From the NCBI GenBank assembly GCA_003507395.1, contig DNVW01000013.1, positions 155,115-190,267 of the forward strand: a DNA stretch of 35,153 nt, given 5' to 3'. The DNA comes from Clostridiales bacterium (GTDB lineage: Bacteria; Bacillota; Clostridia; TANB77; CAG-508). Below, one piece after another: positions 23,100 through 30,715 of the stretch (within the stretch, counting starts at the first letter, position 1; the number at the start of each line of letters is the position of its first letter). The position numbers and the translations under genes are program-made. A model generated the notes under the pieces. That model was not told the origin of the DNA, did no database searches, and saw only the letters and a list, made by a program, of their open reading frames with translations.

Positions 23100-24149
23100 A
23101 TGGAAAAGGTTTTAATAGGAATGAGTGGAGGGGTAGATAGCTCGGTATCTGCCCTTCTTTTAAAAGAAAAAGGATATGAAGTAATAGGAGCAACAATGTT
23201 ACTAACAGATGATAAAGAAAAAAATGATAAAATAGTAGAAGATGCTAGAAATGTATGTAAACAAATAGGTATATCGTTTTATGTATTTGATTTTAGAGAG
23301 GAATTTAGAAAAAATGTAATTTGCAATTTTATTAATTGCTACAAATGCGCTAAGACTCCAAATCCTTGTGTAGAATGCAATAAATACATGAAATTTGGAA
23401 AATTTGCAGAAAAAGCGGAAGAATTAGGTTGCAAATATATTTCCACAGGACATTATGCTAAAGTTGAATACAGTACAAAATATAGTCAATATGTATTAAA
23501 AAGAGCAAGTGCACAAGAAAAAGATCAGACATATTTTTTATATGCTATTCCAAAACAAATAATAGAAAAATTAATATTTCCATTAGAAAATATTGAAGAA
23601 AAAAAAGATGTTAGAAAAATAGCAGAGGAAAAAGGACTAAAAATTGCAAGAAAGCCAGATAGTCAAGAAATATGCTTTATTCCAAATGATGATTATGCAA
23701 ATTACTTAACAAAAGAAATAACTCCCCAAAAAGGGAAAATAGTACTTACAGATGGGACTATACTAGGAGAACATAAAGGATTAATATATTATACAGTGGG
23801 GCAAAGAAAGGGTTTGGGAATTTCGTATGTAGAGCCTTTGTATGTAATAAGATTAGATAAAGAAAATAATAATGTGATAGTAGGAACAGAAAAAGAATTA
23901 TACTCGACAACACTATATGCAGAAGAATTAAATTTTCTACTTAATATAGACTTGTCAAAACCAATAGAAGTAATGGCAAAAGTTAGATATAGAGCAAAAT
24001 TAGCAGAAGCAACTTTATACCCACAGGTGGAAGGAAAGGTAAAAGTAGAATTCAAAAATCCACAAAGAGCAATAACACCAGGACAATCTGTAGTATTTTA
24101 TATAGAAAATATTTTGCTAGGTGGAGGAAAAATCTCTAGCAATGTATAA
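23100..24149 (+). CDS. mnmA: tRNA-specific 2-thiouridylase MnmA
   Basis: 349 residues, 15 bp after aspS, RBS AAAAGGAA. It adds sulfur to U34 of Lys, Glu and Gln tRNAs. The ATP PP-loop is 'GMSGGVDSSVSALLLKEKG'. The two catalytic cysteines are in 'NPCVECNKYMKFG' and 'DSQEICFIPN'. The central domain has 'GHYAKVEYS' and 'KDQTYFLYAIP', with a C-terminal beta-barrel. Length is normal for the family. Confidence 0.96.
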   Translation: MEKVLIGMSGGVDSSVSALLLKEKGYEVIGATMLLTDDKEKNDKIVEDARNVCKQIGISFYVFDFREEFRKNVICNFINCYKCAKTPNPCVECNKYMKFGKFAEKAEELGCKYISTGHYAKVEYSTKYSQYVLKRASAQEKDQTYFLYAIPKQIIEKLIFPLENIEEKKDVRKIAEEKGLKIARKPDSQEICFIPNDDYANYLTKEITPQKGKIVLTDGTILGEHKGLIYYTVGQRKGLGISYVEPLYVIRLDKENNNVIVGTEKELYSTTLYAEELNFLLNIDLSKPIEVMAKVRYRAKLAEATLYPQVEGKVKVEFKNPQRAITPGQSVVFYIENILLGGGKISSNV

Positions 24150-24263
24150 TCAAAATCAAACAATCTTGACATAATGCCCAAAGGATGATTAAATATATAG
24201 ATGAAACAGAAAAAACATGTAAAATTTAAAATGTTTTTACAAAAAGGAATGAGAAAAATAATT

Positions 24264-24863
24264 ATGGAGATAGAAAAGAATAAGGCAATAATAGAAGCAA
24301 TACTTTATGCAGCCGGAAGAGAAGTTAAAATGTCTGAACTTATGTCAGCATTAGAACTTGGAGCGGAAGATATTACTACTATTATTGAAAGTATGAAAGC
24401 AGAATATAAAAATTTAAATAGAGGCATTGAAATAATAGAAATTAATGGTTCTTATCAATTATGTACTAAAAAAGAATATTTTGATTACATATATCCTATG
24501 TTTGACAACAGAGCAAAGCCAAACTTATCAACAGCAGCATTGGAAACACTAGCTATTATTGCATATAACCCAAAAATAACAAGAGCAGAAATAGAAGCAA
24601 TAAGAGGAGTGAATTCAGATGGAACAATATATAAACTATTAGAATATAACCTAATAGCAGAATCAGGAAAATCAGATGCACCTGGAAGACCAATGACATT
24701 TTCTACAACATCACAATTTTTGAAAATGTTTGGAATATCTAATCTAAATGATTTACCAGAACTTCCGAAGTATAAATTAGATGAAAATAGGCAAATAGTA
24801 ATAGATGAAATAATAGAAGAAAATTCAGAGGCTCCAATACCGAGTGAAGAAGAAAATAATTAA
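24264..24863 (+). CDS. scpB: Segregation and condensation protein B
   Basis: About 199 residues, close to the family length. ScpB is the winged-helix subunit of the Smc-ScpAB condensin. 'NKAIIEAILYAAGREVKMSE' matches the N-terminal winged helix and 'LETLAIIAYNPKITRAEIEA' followed by 'IRGVNSD' is the hallmark central motif. The start is uncertain: ATG 24264 gives the normal N-terminus but has a weak RBS, and a frame from 24201 would add 21 atypical residues. scpA is not in the window. Confidence 0.92.
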   Translation: MEIEKNKAIIEAILYAAGREVKMSELMSALELGAEDITTIIESMKAEYKNLNRGIEIIEINGSYQLCTKKEYFDYIYPMFDNRAKPNLSTAALETLAIIAYNPKITRAEIEAIRGVNSDGTIYKLLEYNLIAESGKSDAPGRPMTFSTTSQFLKMFGISNLNDLPELPKYKLDENRQIVIDEIIEENSEAPIPSEEENN

Positions 24864-24892
24864 TATATAATATTTGAAGGGAAGAGAATTAA

Positions 24893-26584
24893 ATGAGATT
24901 AAGCGAAAGTTTTTTTTATACATTAAGGGAAGATTTAAAAGATGAAGAATCAGTAAGTGGCAATTTATTAGTCAAAAGTGGTATGTTTAAAAAAGTAGGA
25001 AATGGCATATATATGAAATTACCATTAGGACAAAAAGTGGTAGATAATGTTAAAAATATTATAAGGAAACACATGAACGAAGCTGGAGCAAAAGAAGTAA
25101 CAATGCCATTGTTATTGCCTATAGATGTATTCCAAAAGTCTGGAAGATATGAATTGTTTGGACCATCTATATTTCAGCTAAATGATAGATACAATAGACC
25201 ATATGCTTTAGGACCTACACATGAAGAATTTTTCGTTGTTGCAGCAATGATGAAATCTAAATCATACAAGGATTTTCCATATACATTGTATCAAATAGGA
25301 AACAAATATAGAGACGAAATAAGACCAAGGTTGGGTTTAATAAGAACAAGAGAATTTACAATGAAGGATGCATATAGCTTTGACATAAATCAAGAAGAAT
25401 CTGATAAATCTTACCAAAAACAATATGAAGCATATCACAAAATTTGCCAAGAAATAGGATTAAATTATGTTGTGGTTAGAGCAGATACTGGAATAATGGG
25501 AGGTTTGTTATCAGAGGAATTTCAAGCTGTAACAGATGTAGGAGAAGATATTTTAGTATTATGTGATAGTTGCGATTATGCTTCTAATATAGAAGTTAGT
25601 AAATGTATAGATGAAGAAAATGAAAACAATGAGGAAAAATTAAAATTAGAAAAGGTACATACTCCAAATGTAGGAACAATAGAAGAAGTAAGCAACTTTT
25701 TAAATGAAAGTGCAGATAAATTTGTAAAAACATTAGTATATAAAATAGATGGTAAATTTTATGCATGTTTAGTAGCTGGAAATAAAGAAATAAATGAAGT
25801 AAAATTGGGAAAATTATTAAATGCAAAACAAGTAGAATTGGCAGAAGCGGAAGATGTTATAAAGATAACAAATGCAAATATTGGCTTTGCAGGACCAATA
25901 GGTTTAAAAATTCCTATAATAATGGATAATGGAATAAAATATATGAAAAACTTTATAGTAGGAGCAAATGAAACAGATTACCATTACAAAAATGTAAATA
26001 TAGATGATTTTAAACCAGAGATTACAGCAGATATAAGGAATATACAAGAAGGAGATTTGTGCCCAGAATGTAAAGGCCATATACATTTCAAAAAAGGAAT
26101 AGAGGTTGGAAATACATTTAAGTTAGGTACAAAATATTCATCAAGCTTAGGCTTGAATTACTTAGATGAAAATAATGAGTTAAAGCCAGTTGTAATGGGG
26201 TCATATGGAATTGGCGTAGAAAGAATGGTAGCAGCTGTTGTAGAACAGAATCATGATGAAAAAGGAATTATATGGCCAATGAATATAGCTCCTTATAAAG
26301 TATGTATAGTTTTAATAAGTAGTAAGGATGAAAAGCAAAAACAAGTGGCAGAGCAACTATACACAGAGTTGAGTAATATGGGGATAGAAACTATTTTGGA
26401 TGATAGAGATGAAAGACCAGGTGTAAAATTTAATGATATGGATTTAATAGGAATTCCATTAAGAATAACAGTTGGTAAAAAAGTAGAAGAAGGATTAGTG
26501 GAATTAAAACAAAGAAAAGAGACAGAAAGCCAATTAGTAACAATAGAAAATGTAAAAGATGAAATAAGAAAGATATGTTGCTAA
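24893..26584 (+). CDS. proS: Prolyl-tRNA synthetase, bacterial type
   Basis: 563 residues after RBS GAAGGGAAGAG. Class II core with motif 2 'GNKYRDEIRPRLGLIRTREF' and motif 3 'GSYGIGVERMVAAVVEQ'. Between them (about 225-385) is the YbaK-like editing insertion that clears Ala-tRNA-Pro ('NESADKFVKTLVYKIDGKFY'), marking the bacterial rather than eukaryote-like type. The C-terminal anticodon domain begins near residue 465. Ends the aspS-proS run. Confidence 0.96.
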   Translation: MRLSESFFYTLREDLKDEESVSGNLLVKSGMFKKVGNGIYMKLPLGQKVVDNVKNIIRKHMNEAGAKEVTMPLLLPIDVFQKSGRYELFGPSIFQLNDRYNRPYALGPTHEEFFVVAAMMKSKSYKDFPYTLYQIGNKYRDEIRPRLGLIRTREFTMKDAYSFDINQEESDKSYQKQYEAYHKICQEIGLNYVVVRADTGIMGGLLSEEFQAVTDVGEDILVLCDSCDYASNIEVSKCIDEENENNEEKLKLEKVHTPNVGTIEEVSNFLNESADKFVKTLVYKIDGKFYACLVAGNKEINEVKLGKLLNAKQVELAEAEDVIKITNANIGFAGPIGLKIPIIMDNGIKYMKNFIVGANETDYHYKNVNIDDFKPEITADIRNIQEGDLCPECKGHIHFKKGIEVGNTFKLGTKYSSSLGLNYLDENNELKPVVMGSYGIGVERMVAAVVEQNHDEKGIIWPMNIAPYKVCIVLISSKDEKQKQVAEQLYTELSNMGIETILDDRDERPGVKFNDMDLIGIPLRITVGKKVEEGLVELKQRKETESQLVTIENVKDEIRKICC

Positions 26585-26604
26585 AATAGAAATTACTATA
26601 CAAT

Positions 26605-26635
26605 AAAGAAGTTCCTTGAAAAAGGAACTTCTTTT
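26605..26635. terminator. Terminator of the aspS-proS unit
   Basis: AAAGAAGTTCCTT (26605-26617), GAAA loop, AAGGAACTTCTTT with a further T. It can serve both proS and the convergent rpsT. Confidence 0.85.
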
Positions 26636-26668
26636 AAAATAAAAAACTGTGCACAATTTTTCATTATA

Positions 26669-26935
26669 CTATGCATTCATAGCATTTAACTTTTTTGCTA
26701 AATTAGATTTTTTTCTAGCAGCTGTGTTTTTTACAATAACACCTTTTGTACAAGCTTGATCAATTTTCTTTGTAGCTTCTGAGAATAATTTTGTAGCTTC
26801 TTCTACATTTTTATTTTCAACAGCTTGTTCAAACTTTTTAACAGCTGATTTATATCCAGATTTAATCATATTATTTCTAGCAGTCTTTTTTTCAATAACG
26901 CTAACACGTTTTATTGCTGATTTGATATTTGGCAT
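26669..26935 (-). CDS. rpsT: Ribosomal protein S20
   Basis: 88 residues from ATG 26935, 6-12 nt after GGGAGGTG; a GTG nine bases upstream is inside the RBS. 'MPNIKSAIKRVSVIEKKTAR' and the C-terminal 'KGVIVKNTAARKKSNLAKKL' are the S20 signature. It binds the 5' domain of 16S rRNA. It is a single gene with its own promoter. Confidence 0.96.
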   Translation of the reverse strand: MPNIKSAIKRVSVIEKKTARNNMIKSGYKSAVKKFEQAVENKNVEEATKLFSEATKKIDQACTKGVIVKNTAARKKSNLAKKLNAMNA

Positions 26936-26977
26936 ATTTAGCACCTCCCTTTAAGTTAGTAAATAATAACAAAATAT

Positions 26978-27006
26978 ATTTTAACACGGAAATATAAATT
27001 TTGCAA
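26978..27006 (-). promoter_or_regulatory. rpsT promoter
   Basis: On the minus strand TTGCAA (27006-27001), 17-bp spacer, TAAAAT (26983-26978). A hairpin AAGCATT/AATGCTT (27005-27031) overlaps the -35 region. Confidence 0.6.
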
Positions 27007-27056
27007 GCATTTAGCAAAGATTTAATGCTTACAGTGTTAAAAATTTAAAAAATGAC

Positions 27057-27085
27057 TTGAAAAAAATACATATAACAACTATAAT
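27057..27085 (+). promoter_or_regulatory. hpf promoter
   Basis: TTGAAA (27057-27062), 17-bp spacer, perfect TATAAT (27080-27085). Confidence 0.7.
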
Positions 27086-27133
27086 AAGAGAGTACAAACG
27101 ATAATATTGTAAAATTTGGAAGGAGAGATAGTT

Positions 27134-27667
27134 ATGAATATAACAATAACAGGAAAGGAAATAAAAGCTACAGACGCTATAAAAGAATACATCGAAAAAA
27201 AAGCTGAAAGATTAGTAAAATATTTTGGAGATGAAATTGATGCAAATGTAACAATAAAAACAGAAGGTTCAGAACAAGTTGCACAAATGGATGTAAAAAT
27301 AGGAACAGATAGATTTAGAGCAGTTACAGCACATAAGGATTTATATGCTTCAATAGATAAAGACATAGATATATTAGAGGGTCAAATAAGAAAAATGAAA
27401 ACTAAAAAAGACAAGCAAAATATGACAGAATCAATTAGAGGAAAAGAAGAACTAAGACAAGAGGAAGAAAAAGAAATAGAGGGTGAAATATTAAAGACAT
27501 TATACTATGATATAAAACCTTTAACACCAGAAGACGCAAAACTAAAATTAGAAGAAAAACCACAAGATAGATTTTTAACATTTATAAATATAGAAACAGG
27601 AAAAGTAAATGTTATATATAAAATGAAAGATAACAAAAACTATGGTTTGGTAGAGCCAGAAGCATAG
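27134..27667 (+). CDS. hpf: Ribosome hibernation promoting factor, long form
   Basis: 177 residues from ATG 27134 (RBS GGAAGGAGAG). The N-terminal S30AE domain (1-95; 'MNITITGKEIKATDAIKEYI', 'RFRAVTAHKDLYASIDKDID') binds the decoding site. A charged linker leads to the C-terminal dimerisation domain (about 125-177; 'KPLTPEDAKLKLEEKPQDRF'), which pairs two 70S ribosomes into 100S dimers. Long HPF is the Firmicutes form. Its own promoter and terminator make it an independent unit, as expected for a stationary-phase gene. Confidence 0.95.
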   Translation: MNITITGKEIKATDAIKEYIEKKAERLVKYFGDEIDANVTIKTEGSEQVAQMDVKIGTDRFRAVTAHKDLYASIDKDIDILEGQIRKMKTKKDKQNMTESIRGKEELRQEEEKEIEGEILKTLYYDIKPLTPEDAKLKLEEKPQDRFLTFINIETGKVNVIYKMKDNKNYGLVEPEA

Positions 27668-27678
27668 TAATAAAAATA

Positions 27679-27717
27679 AAAAATGAATGGTGAATAATTG
27701 CTTTATCATTCATTTTT
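27679..27717 (+). terminator. hpf terminator
   Basis: AAAAATGAATGGTGAA pairs with TTTATCATTCATTTTT through two G-U pairs and one mismatch; T run at the end. Confidence 0.75.
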
Positions 27718-27771
27718 ATTCTTGGGAACATATTACAAAATTATAACATTTTTATTACATTTACATAAAAG

Positions 27772-27800
27772 TTGCAAAAATTGTAAAAGTGTGGTAAAAT
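27772..27800 (+). promoter_or_regulatory. Promoter of the 27843-29144 unit
   Basis: TTGCAA (27772-27777), 17-bp spacer, TAAAAT (27795-27800). Confidence 0.65.
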
Positions 27801-27805
27801 AATAA

Positions 27806-27838
27806 TAGGTATGGTATGTACCTATATATAGGAGGTAT
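27806..27838 (+). promoter_or_regulatory. Leader with two alternative stems over the RBS
   Basis: TAGGTA (27806-27811) can pair with TACCTA (27819-27824). The TACCT can instead pair with AGGTA in the ribosome binding site GGAGGTA (27831-27837). The two structures exclude each other. The stems are short, so the effect may be weak. Confidence 0.35.
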
Positions 27839-27842
27839 TAAT

Positions 27843-27986
27843 ATGGATGAAAAGGAAAAAAAAGATACATTGGAATTATTTGGCAAAATGCTAGATTTAA
27901 AATTTGAATCAGAAGAATTAATAGAAAAAGCAGATGAATTAATTGAAAGATGCGAAATTGATACAAAGAAAGAAGAGGAGAAATAA
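27843..27986 (+). CDS. Small acidic helical protein, 47 residues
   Basis: ATG 27843 follows RBS AGGAGGT. Sequence opens 'MDEKEKKDTLELFGKMLDLK' and ends Lys/Glu-rich; it should form one or two helices. It lies one base before the ATG of the next gene, whose RBS (GAGGAG) is in its last codons, so the two are translationally coupled. Function unknown; probably a partner of the downstream coiled-coil protein. Confidence 0.65.
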   Translation: MDEKEKKDTLELFGKMLDLKFESEELIEKADELIERCEIDTKKEEEK

Positions 27987-27987
27987 T

Positions 27988-29144
27988 ATGGATTTAGAAA
28001 AATTAAATAATGACTATTTAAGACTTAAAGTTGCAACTGAAAAATTTAAAACTATTTTAGAACAATATGAAAATGATTTAAAATTAGCAGAAAAAGATAA
28101 AGAGACAGCAGAAAACAATTTGAAAGTAGCAACAAAGCCAGCTGAAAAGAAAAAATATCAAGCAGAGTTAAATAAGGCGATAATAAATATAGATTATATA
28201 AAAATTCAAATAGAGACTGCAAAAAATCAACAACAAAAAGTTCAAGAAGATATTAACAAAATAATAGCTGATGTAAAATCAATACCTGAAGTTAAAGAAC
28301 AATGCAATAGAGCAATAGACATAAGAACGCAAAGACAAATTGCAAAATTTGAAAAACAGAAAAAAGAACAAGAAGAGAAAAAAGAAAATCTAGAACAATT
28401 TAAAAATATGATTGAAAAACATCCACAAGCTATAATGATTGTTAACAATATCGAGAATAAATCACTTGAAATTAGCAAAAAGATAGTGAGATAAAAGATG
28501 TTGAAGAGAAAATAGATAAACTAGATCCTACAGATCCAAATTATGCTATAGATAAAGCAAAATTAGATGCAGACAAAGCAAAATTAGAAACAGAACGTAA
28601 AACATTAGCTGGTGAAAGACAAACAGAAAGAAATAACTTAAAAAAATTATTTAATAATCCAAAATATAATGAAGAAATAGACAACCTAACTACTAGGGCA
28701 GCTTTAGACAAAAGTATAAGTAATTGTGATAGATTAATAAGGAGAAGTGAAAATAAAATACATGATTATACATATGCTAGAGATAGTCTATATAAAGTAG
28801 CCCCAGTAGCAACAGCAACAGCACCAGCACCAACAGCACCAGCGCCAACAGCACCAGCGCCAACAGCACCAGCGCCAACAACGGTTAGCCAATCAAAATG
28901 GGAAACATTTAAAGGATTATTTGGAAAAAGAGAAGCAGGAGCTCCTAGTAGATGGGAATCTTTCAAAAGTTTATTTACAAAAAAACCTGCATTACCAGAA
29001 CCAACAACTCCAGAACCAACAACAGTAAAATCTTTTAAGGATGAAATTAAACTAGATGGTGATGTAATGAGACATGAAATCGTTCAGGAAATATATAAAG
29101 AAGCTCTTGATAAAAAGGTTGAACAAGGAAAAAGTGAAAGATAG
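27988..29144 (+). pseudogene. Coiled-coil protein with Pro/Ala repeat linker, split by a -1 frameshift
   Basis: Frame 1 (27988-28494, 168 residues) is a Lys/Glu coiled coil, 'MDLEKLNNDYLRLKVATEKF' onward, ending at a stop just after 'SLEISKK'. The -1 frame is open from 28482 to TAG at 29142-29144 (220 codons) and continues naturally ('DSEIKDVEEKIDKLDPTDPN'). One extra A in the A5 run at 28477-28481 would restore a ~385-residue protein. The second part has more coiled coil, a repeat linker APAPTAPAPTAPAPT (about 28815-28875), then two copies of a short motif, 'KWETFKGLFGK' and 'RWESFKSLFTK'. There is no signal peptide or membrane helix. The cause may be a real mutation, a phase-variable A run or a sequence error. 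Family not recognised. Confidence 0.75.
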
Positions 29145-29153
29145 AATATTAAT

Positions 29154-29219
29154 AAAAAAGAACAACTAATATATTTATATATGACCAGTTTAATAAATAT
29201 TGAATTATATTCTTTTTTC
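29154..29219 (+). terminator. Weak AT-rich terminator
   Basis: AAAAAAGAA and TTCTTTTTT close a long, mostly A/T stem region after the frameshifted gene. Low GC, so only possible. Confidence 0.35.
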
Positions 29220-29238
29220 TGATAATACAAACAAAATA

Positions 29239-29267
29239 TTGACATATTCATAGAAAAATGATACAAT
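29239..29267 (+). promoter_or_regulatory. Promoter of the rpsL-rpsG-fusA-tuf operon
   Basis: TTGACA (29239-29244), 17-bp spacer, TACAAT (29262-29267). The transcript should begin near 29273. Confidence 0.75.
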
Positions 29268-29270
29268 ATA

Positions 29271-29325
29271 TACCGCTAGTGTAAAATGTAAAATTATAGC
29301 ATTTTAACTAGCGGTATTTTATTTT
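29271..29325 (+). promoter_or_regulatory. 5' leader hairpin with T tail (attenuator or mRNA-stabilising stem)
   Basis: TACCGCTAGT (29271-29280) pairs with ACTAGCGGTA (29307-29316), continued inward by AAAATG/CATTTT. TTTTATTTT follows, then the rpsL RBS. The stem begins at the predicted first transcribed bases. The form is that of an intrinsic terminator placed before a ribosomal-protein operon. Confidence 0.6.
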
Positions 29326-29344
29326 GAAAAGAGGTGAAATTTAA

Positions 29345-29758
29345 GTGCCAACGATTAATCAATTAGTAAGAAAAGGAAGAAAAACAGCTACAACAAAATC
29401 TACATCACCTGCTTTACAACATGGATACAATTCTATGAAGAAAAAAATGACAGATAAAAGATCACCACAAAAAAGAGGCGTATGTACAGTTGTAAAAACA
29501 GTAACACCTAAAAAGCCAAACTCAGCATTAAGAAAAGTTGCCAGAGTTAGACTTTCAAATGGTTATGAAGTAACTTCTTATATTCCTGGTATAGGACATA
29601 ACTTACAAGAACACAGTGTTGTTTTGATAAGAGGAGGAAGAGTAAAAGACCTTCCTGGTGTACGTTACCATATAATAAGAGGAACACTTGATACAGCAGG
29701 TGTAAAAGATAGAATGCAAGGACGTTCTAAGTATGGAGCTAAGAAACCTAAAAAATAA
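29345..29758 (+). CDS. rpsL: Ribosomal protein S12
   Basis: 137 residues starting at GTG after AGAGGTGAAA. 'PTINQLVRKGRKTATTKSTS', 'TPKKPNSALRKVARVRLSNG' and 'GRVKDLPGVRYHIIRG' are S12 hallmarks and hold decoding-site residues. The lysines at the positions linked to streptomycin resistance in other bacteria (PKKPNS and RVKDLP) are wild type. First gene of the str-type operon; a repeat element begins at its last base. Confidence 0.97.
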   Translation: MPTINQLVRKGRKTATTKSTSPALQHGYNSMKKKMTDKRSPQKRGVCTVVKTVTPKKPNSALRKVARVRLSNGYEVTSYIPGIGHNLQEHSVVLIRGGRVKDLPGVRYHIIRGTLDTAGVKDRMQGRSKYGAKKPKK

Positions 29759-29884
29759 AAATTTTAGTGAAAAGATTCGTCTTGCGTTGTTAAGCGTCGC
29801 ATAAAAATCTTTCGATATACACCAGTATAATCTCAAGATTTTTAGCTAGCTTTCCTAGCAATACTCGCTTTTGACTAAAATTTT
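29758..29884. repeat. ~127-bp inverted-repeat element, copy 1
   Basis: Ends AAAATTTTAGT (29758-29768) and ACTAAAATTTT (29874-29884) are perfect inverted repeats, extended by GAAAAG/CTTTTG. The inside also folds, with TAAAAATCTT/AAGATTTTTA and GATATAC/GTATA near the tip. It matches the spacer after rpsG in layout and in several stretches. The 29885-30060 remainder has a GAGAGT/ACTCTC hairpin and no gene. Confidence 0.7.
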
Positions 29885-30077
29885 AAAAGATGAGAGTGTA
29901 ACTACTCTCAAAACGAGGTGCATATAACTTACTAATTTATTTAAGAACACTTAAATTTATAATAAATTATATAGCACTTAACTAGAAAAGTTTGAGAAGA
30001 ATCTAGTATCAAATTTTTAAAGAGTACCTTAGATACAATAAATAGTATCTACAAAATTAAAAAAGGAGGGAAGAATA

Positions 30078-30548
30078 GTGCCAAGAAAAGGATATATAGC
30101 AAAAAGAGAAGTTTTACCAGATCCAATATATAATAGCAAAGTTGTTACAAAATTAATTAACAATGTAATGCTTGATGGTAAAAAAACAGTTGCTCAAAAA
30201 ATTGTTTATGATGCATTTGATATAATAAAAGAAAAGGAACAAAAAGATGCTTTAGAAGTCTTTGAAGCAGCACTTGAAAATGTTATGCCAGTTCTAGAAG
30301 TTAAAGCTAGAAGAATTGGTGGAGCAACTTACCAAGTTCCAATAGAAATTAGACCAGAAAGAAGACAAACATTAGGTTTAAGATGGCTAGTAGTTTATGC
30401 TAGAAATAGACATGAAAAAACAATGGCAGAAAAATTAGCAGCTGAAATAATAGATGCTGTAGCTGGAAATGGTGGAGCATTTAAAAAGAAAGAAGATATG
30501 CATAGAATGGCTGAAGCTAATAAGGCTTTTGCTCATTACAAATTCTAA
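30078..30548 (+). CDS. rpsG: Ribosomal protein S7
   Basis: 156 residues starting at GTG after AAAAAAGGAGGG. 'PRKGYIAKREVLPDPIYNSK', 'MLDGKKTVAQKIVYDA', 'RRIGGATYQVPIEIRPERRQ' and 'MHRMAEANKAFAHYKF' are typical S7. It nucleates assembly of the 30S head. A second repeat element begins at its stop codon. Confidence 0.97.
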   Translation: MPRKGYIAKREVLPDPIYNSKVVTKLINNVMLDGKKTVAQKIVYDAFDIIKEKEQKDALEVFEAALENVMPVLEVKARRIGGATYQVPIEIRPERRQTLGLRWLVVYARNRHEKTMAEKLAAEIIDAVAGNGGAFKKKEDMHRMAEANKAFAHYKF

Positions 30549-30675
30549 AAATTTTATTATAAGCTACGTCTAACTGCGTTAACCTTCATCTAAAAATATC
30601 CTCGACGTACAATATGTACGCCTCCGGTATTTTGGATTCGGTTGACTTGTTATACTTGCTTCTAATAAAAATTTT
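30548..30675. repeat. ~128-bp inverted-repeat element, copy 2
   Basis: Terminal AAAATTTT (30548-30555 and 30668-30675), extended by ATTATAAGC and GCTTCTAATA. Like copy 1 it has CGTCT...TGCGTTAA near the left end, TAAAAATA/TATTTT in the middle and a GTACA/TGTAC tip, all arranged as one long imperfect hairpin. It starts at the rpsG stop codon. Confidence 0.7.
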
Positions 30676-30715
30676 GAAAGAATATTAAAAGAATAGAAAA
30701 AAGGAGGAAAAAAAA

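Noticed and set aside
28470..28490. Programmed -1 frameshifting in the coiled-coil gene
   Set aside because: The heptamer is C-AAA-AAG, which does not allow full P-site re-pairing, and no clear stimulatory stem follows.
28800..28880. Repeat block considered as a CRISPR or satellite array
   Set aside because: It is a 15-bp in-frame coding repeat for an APAPT linker, with no spacers.
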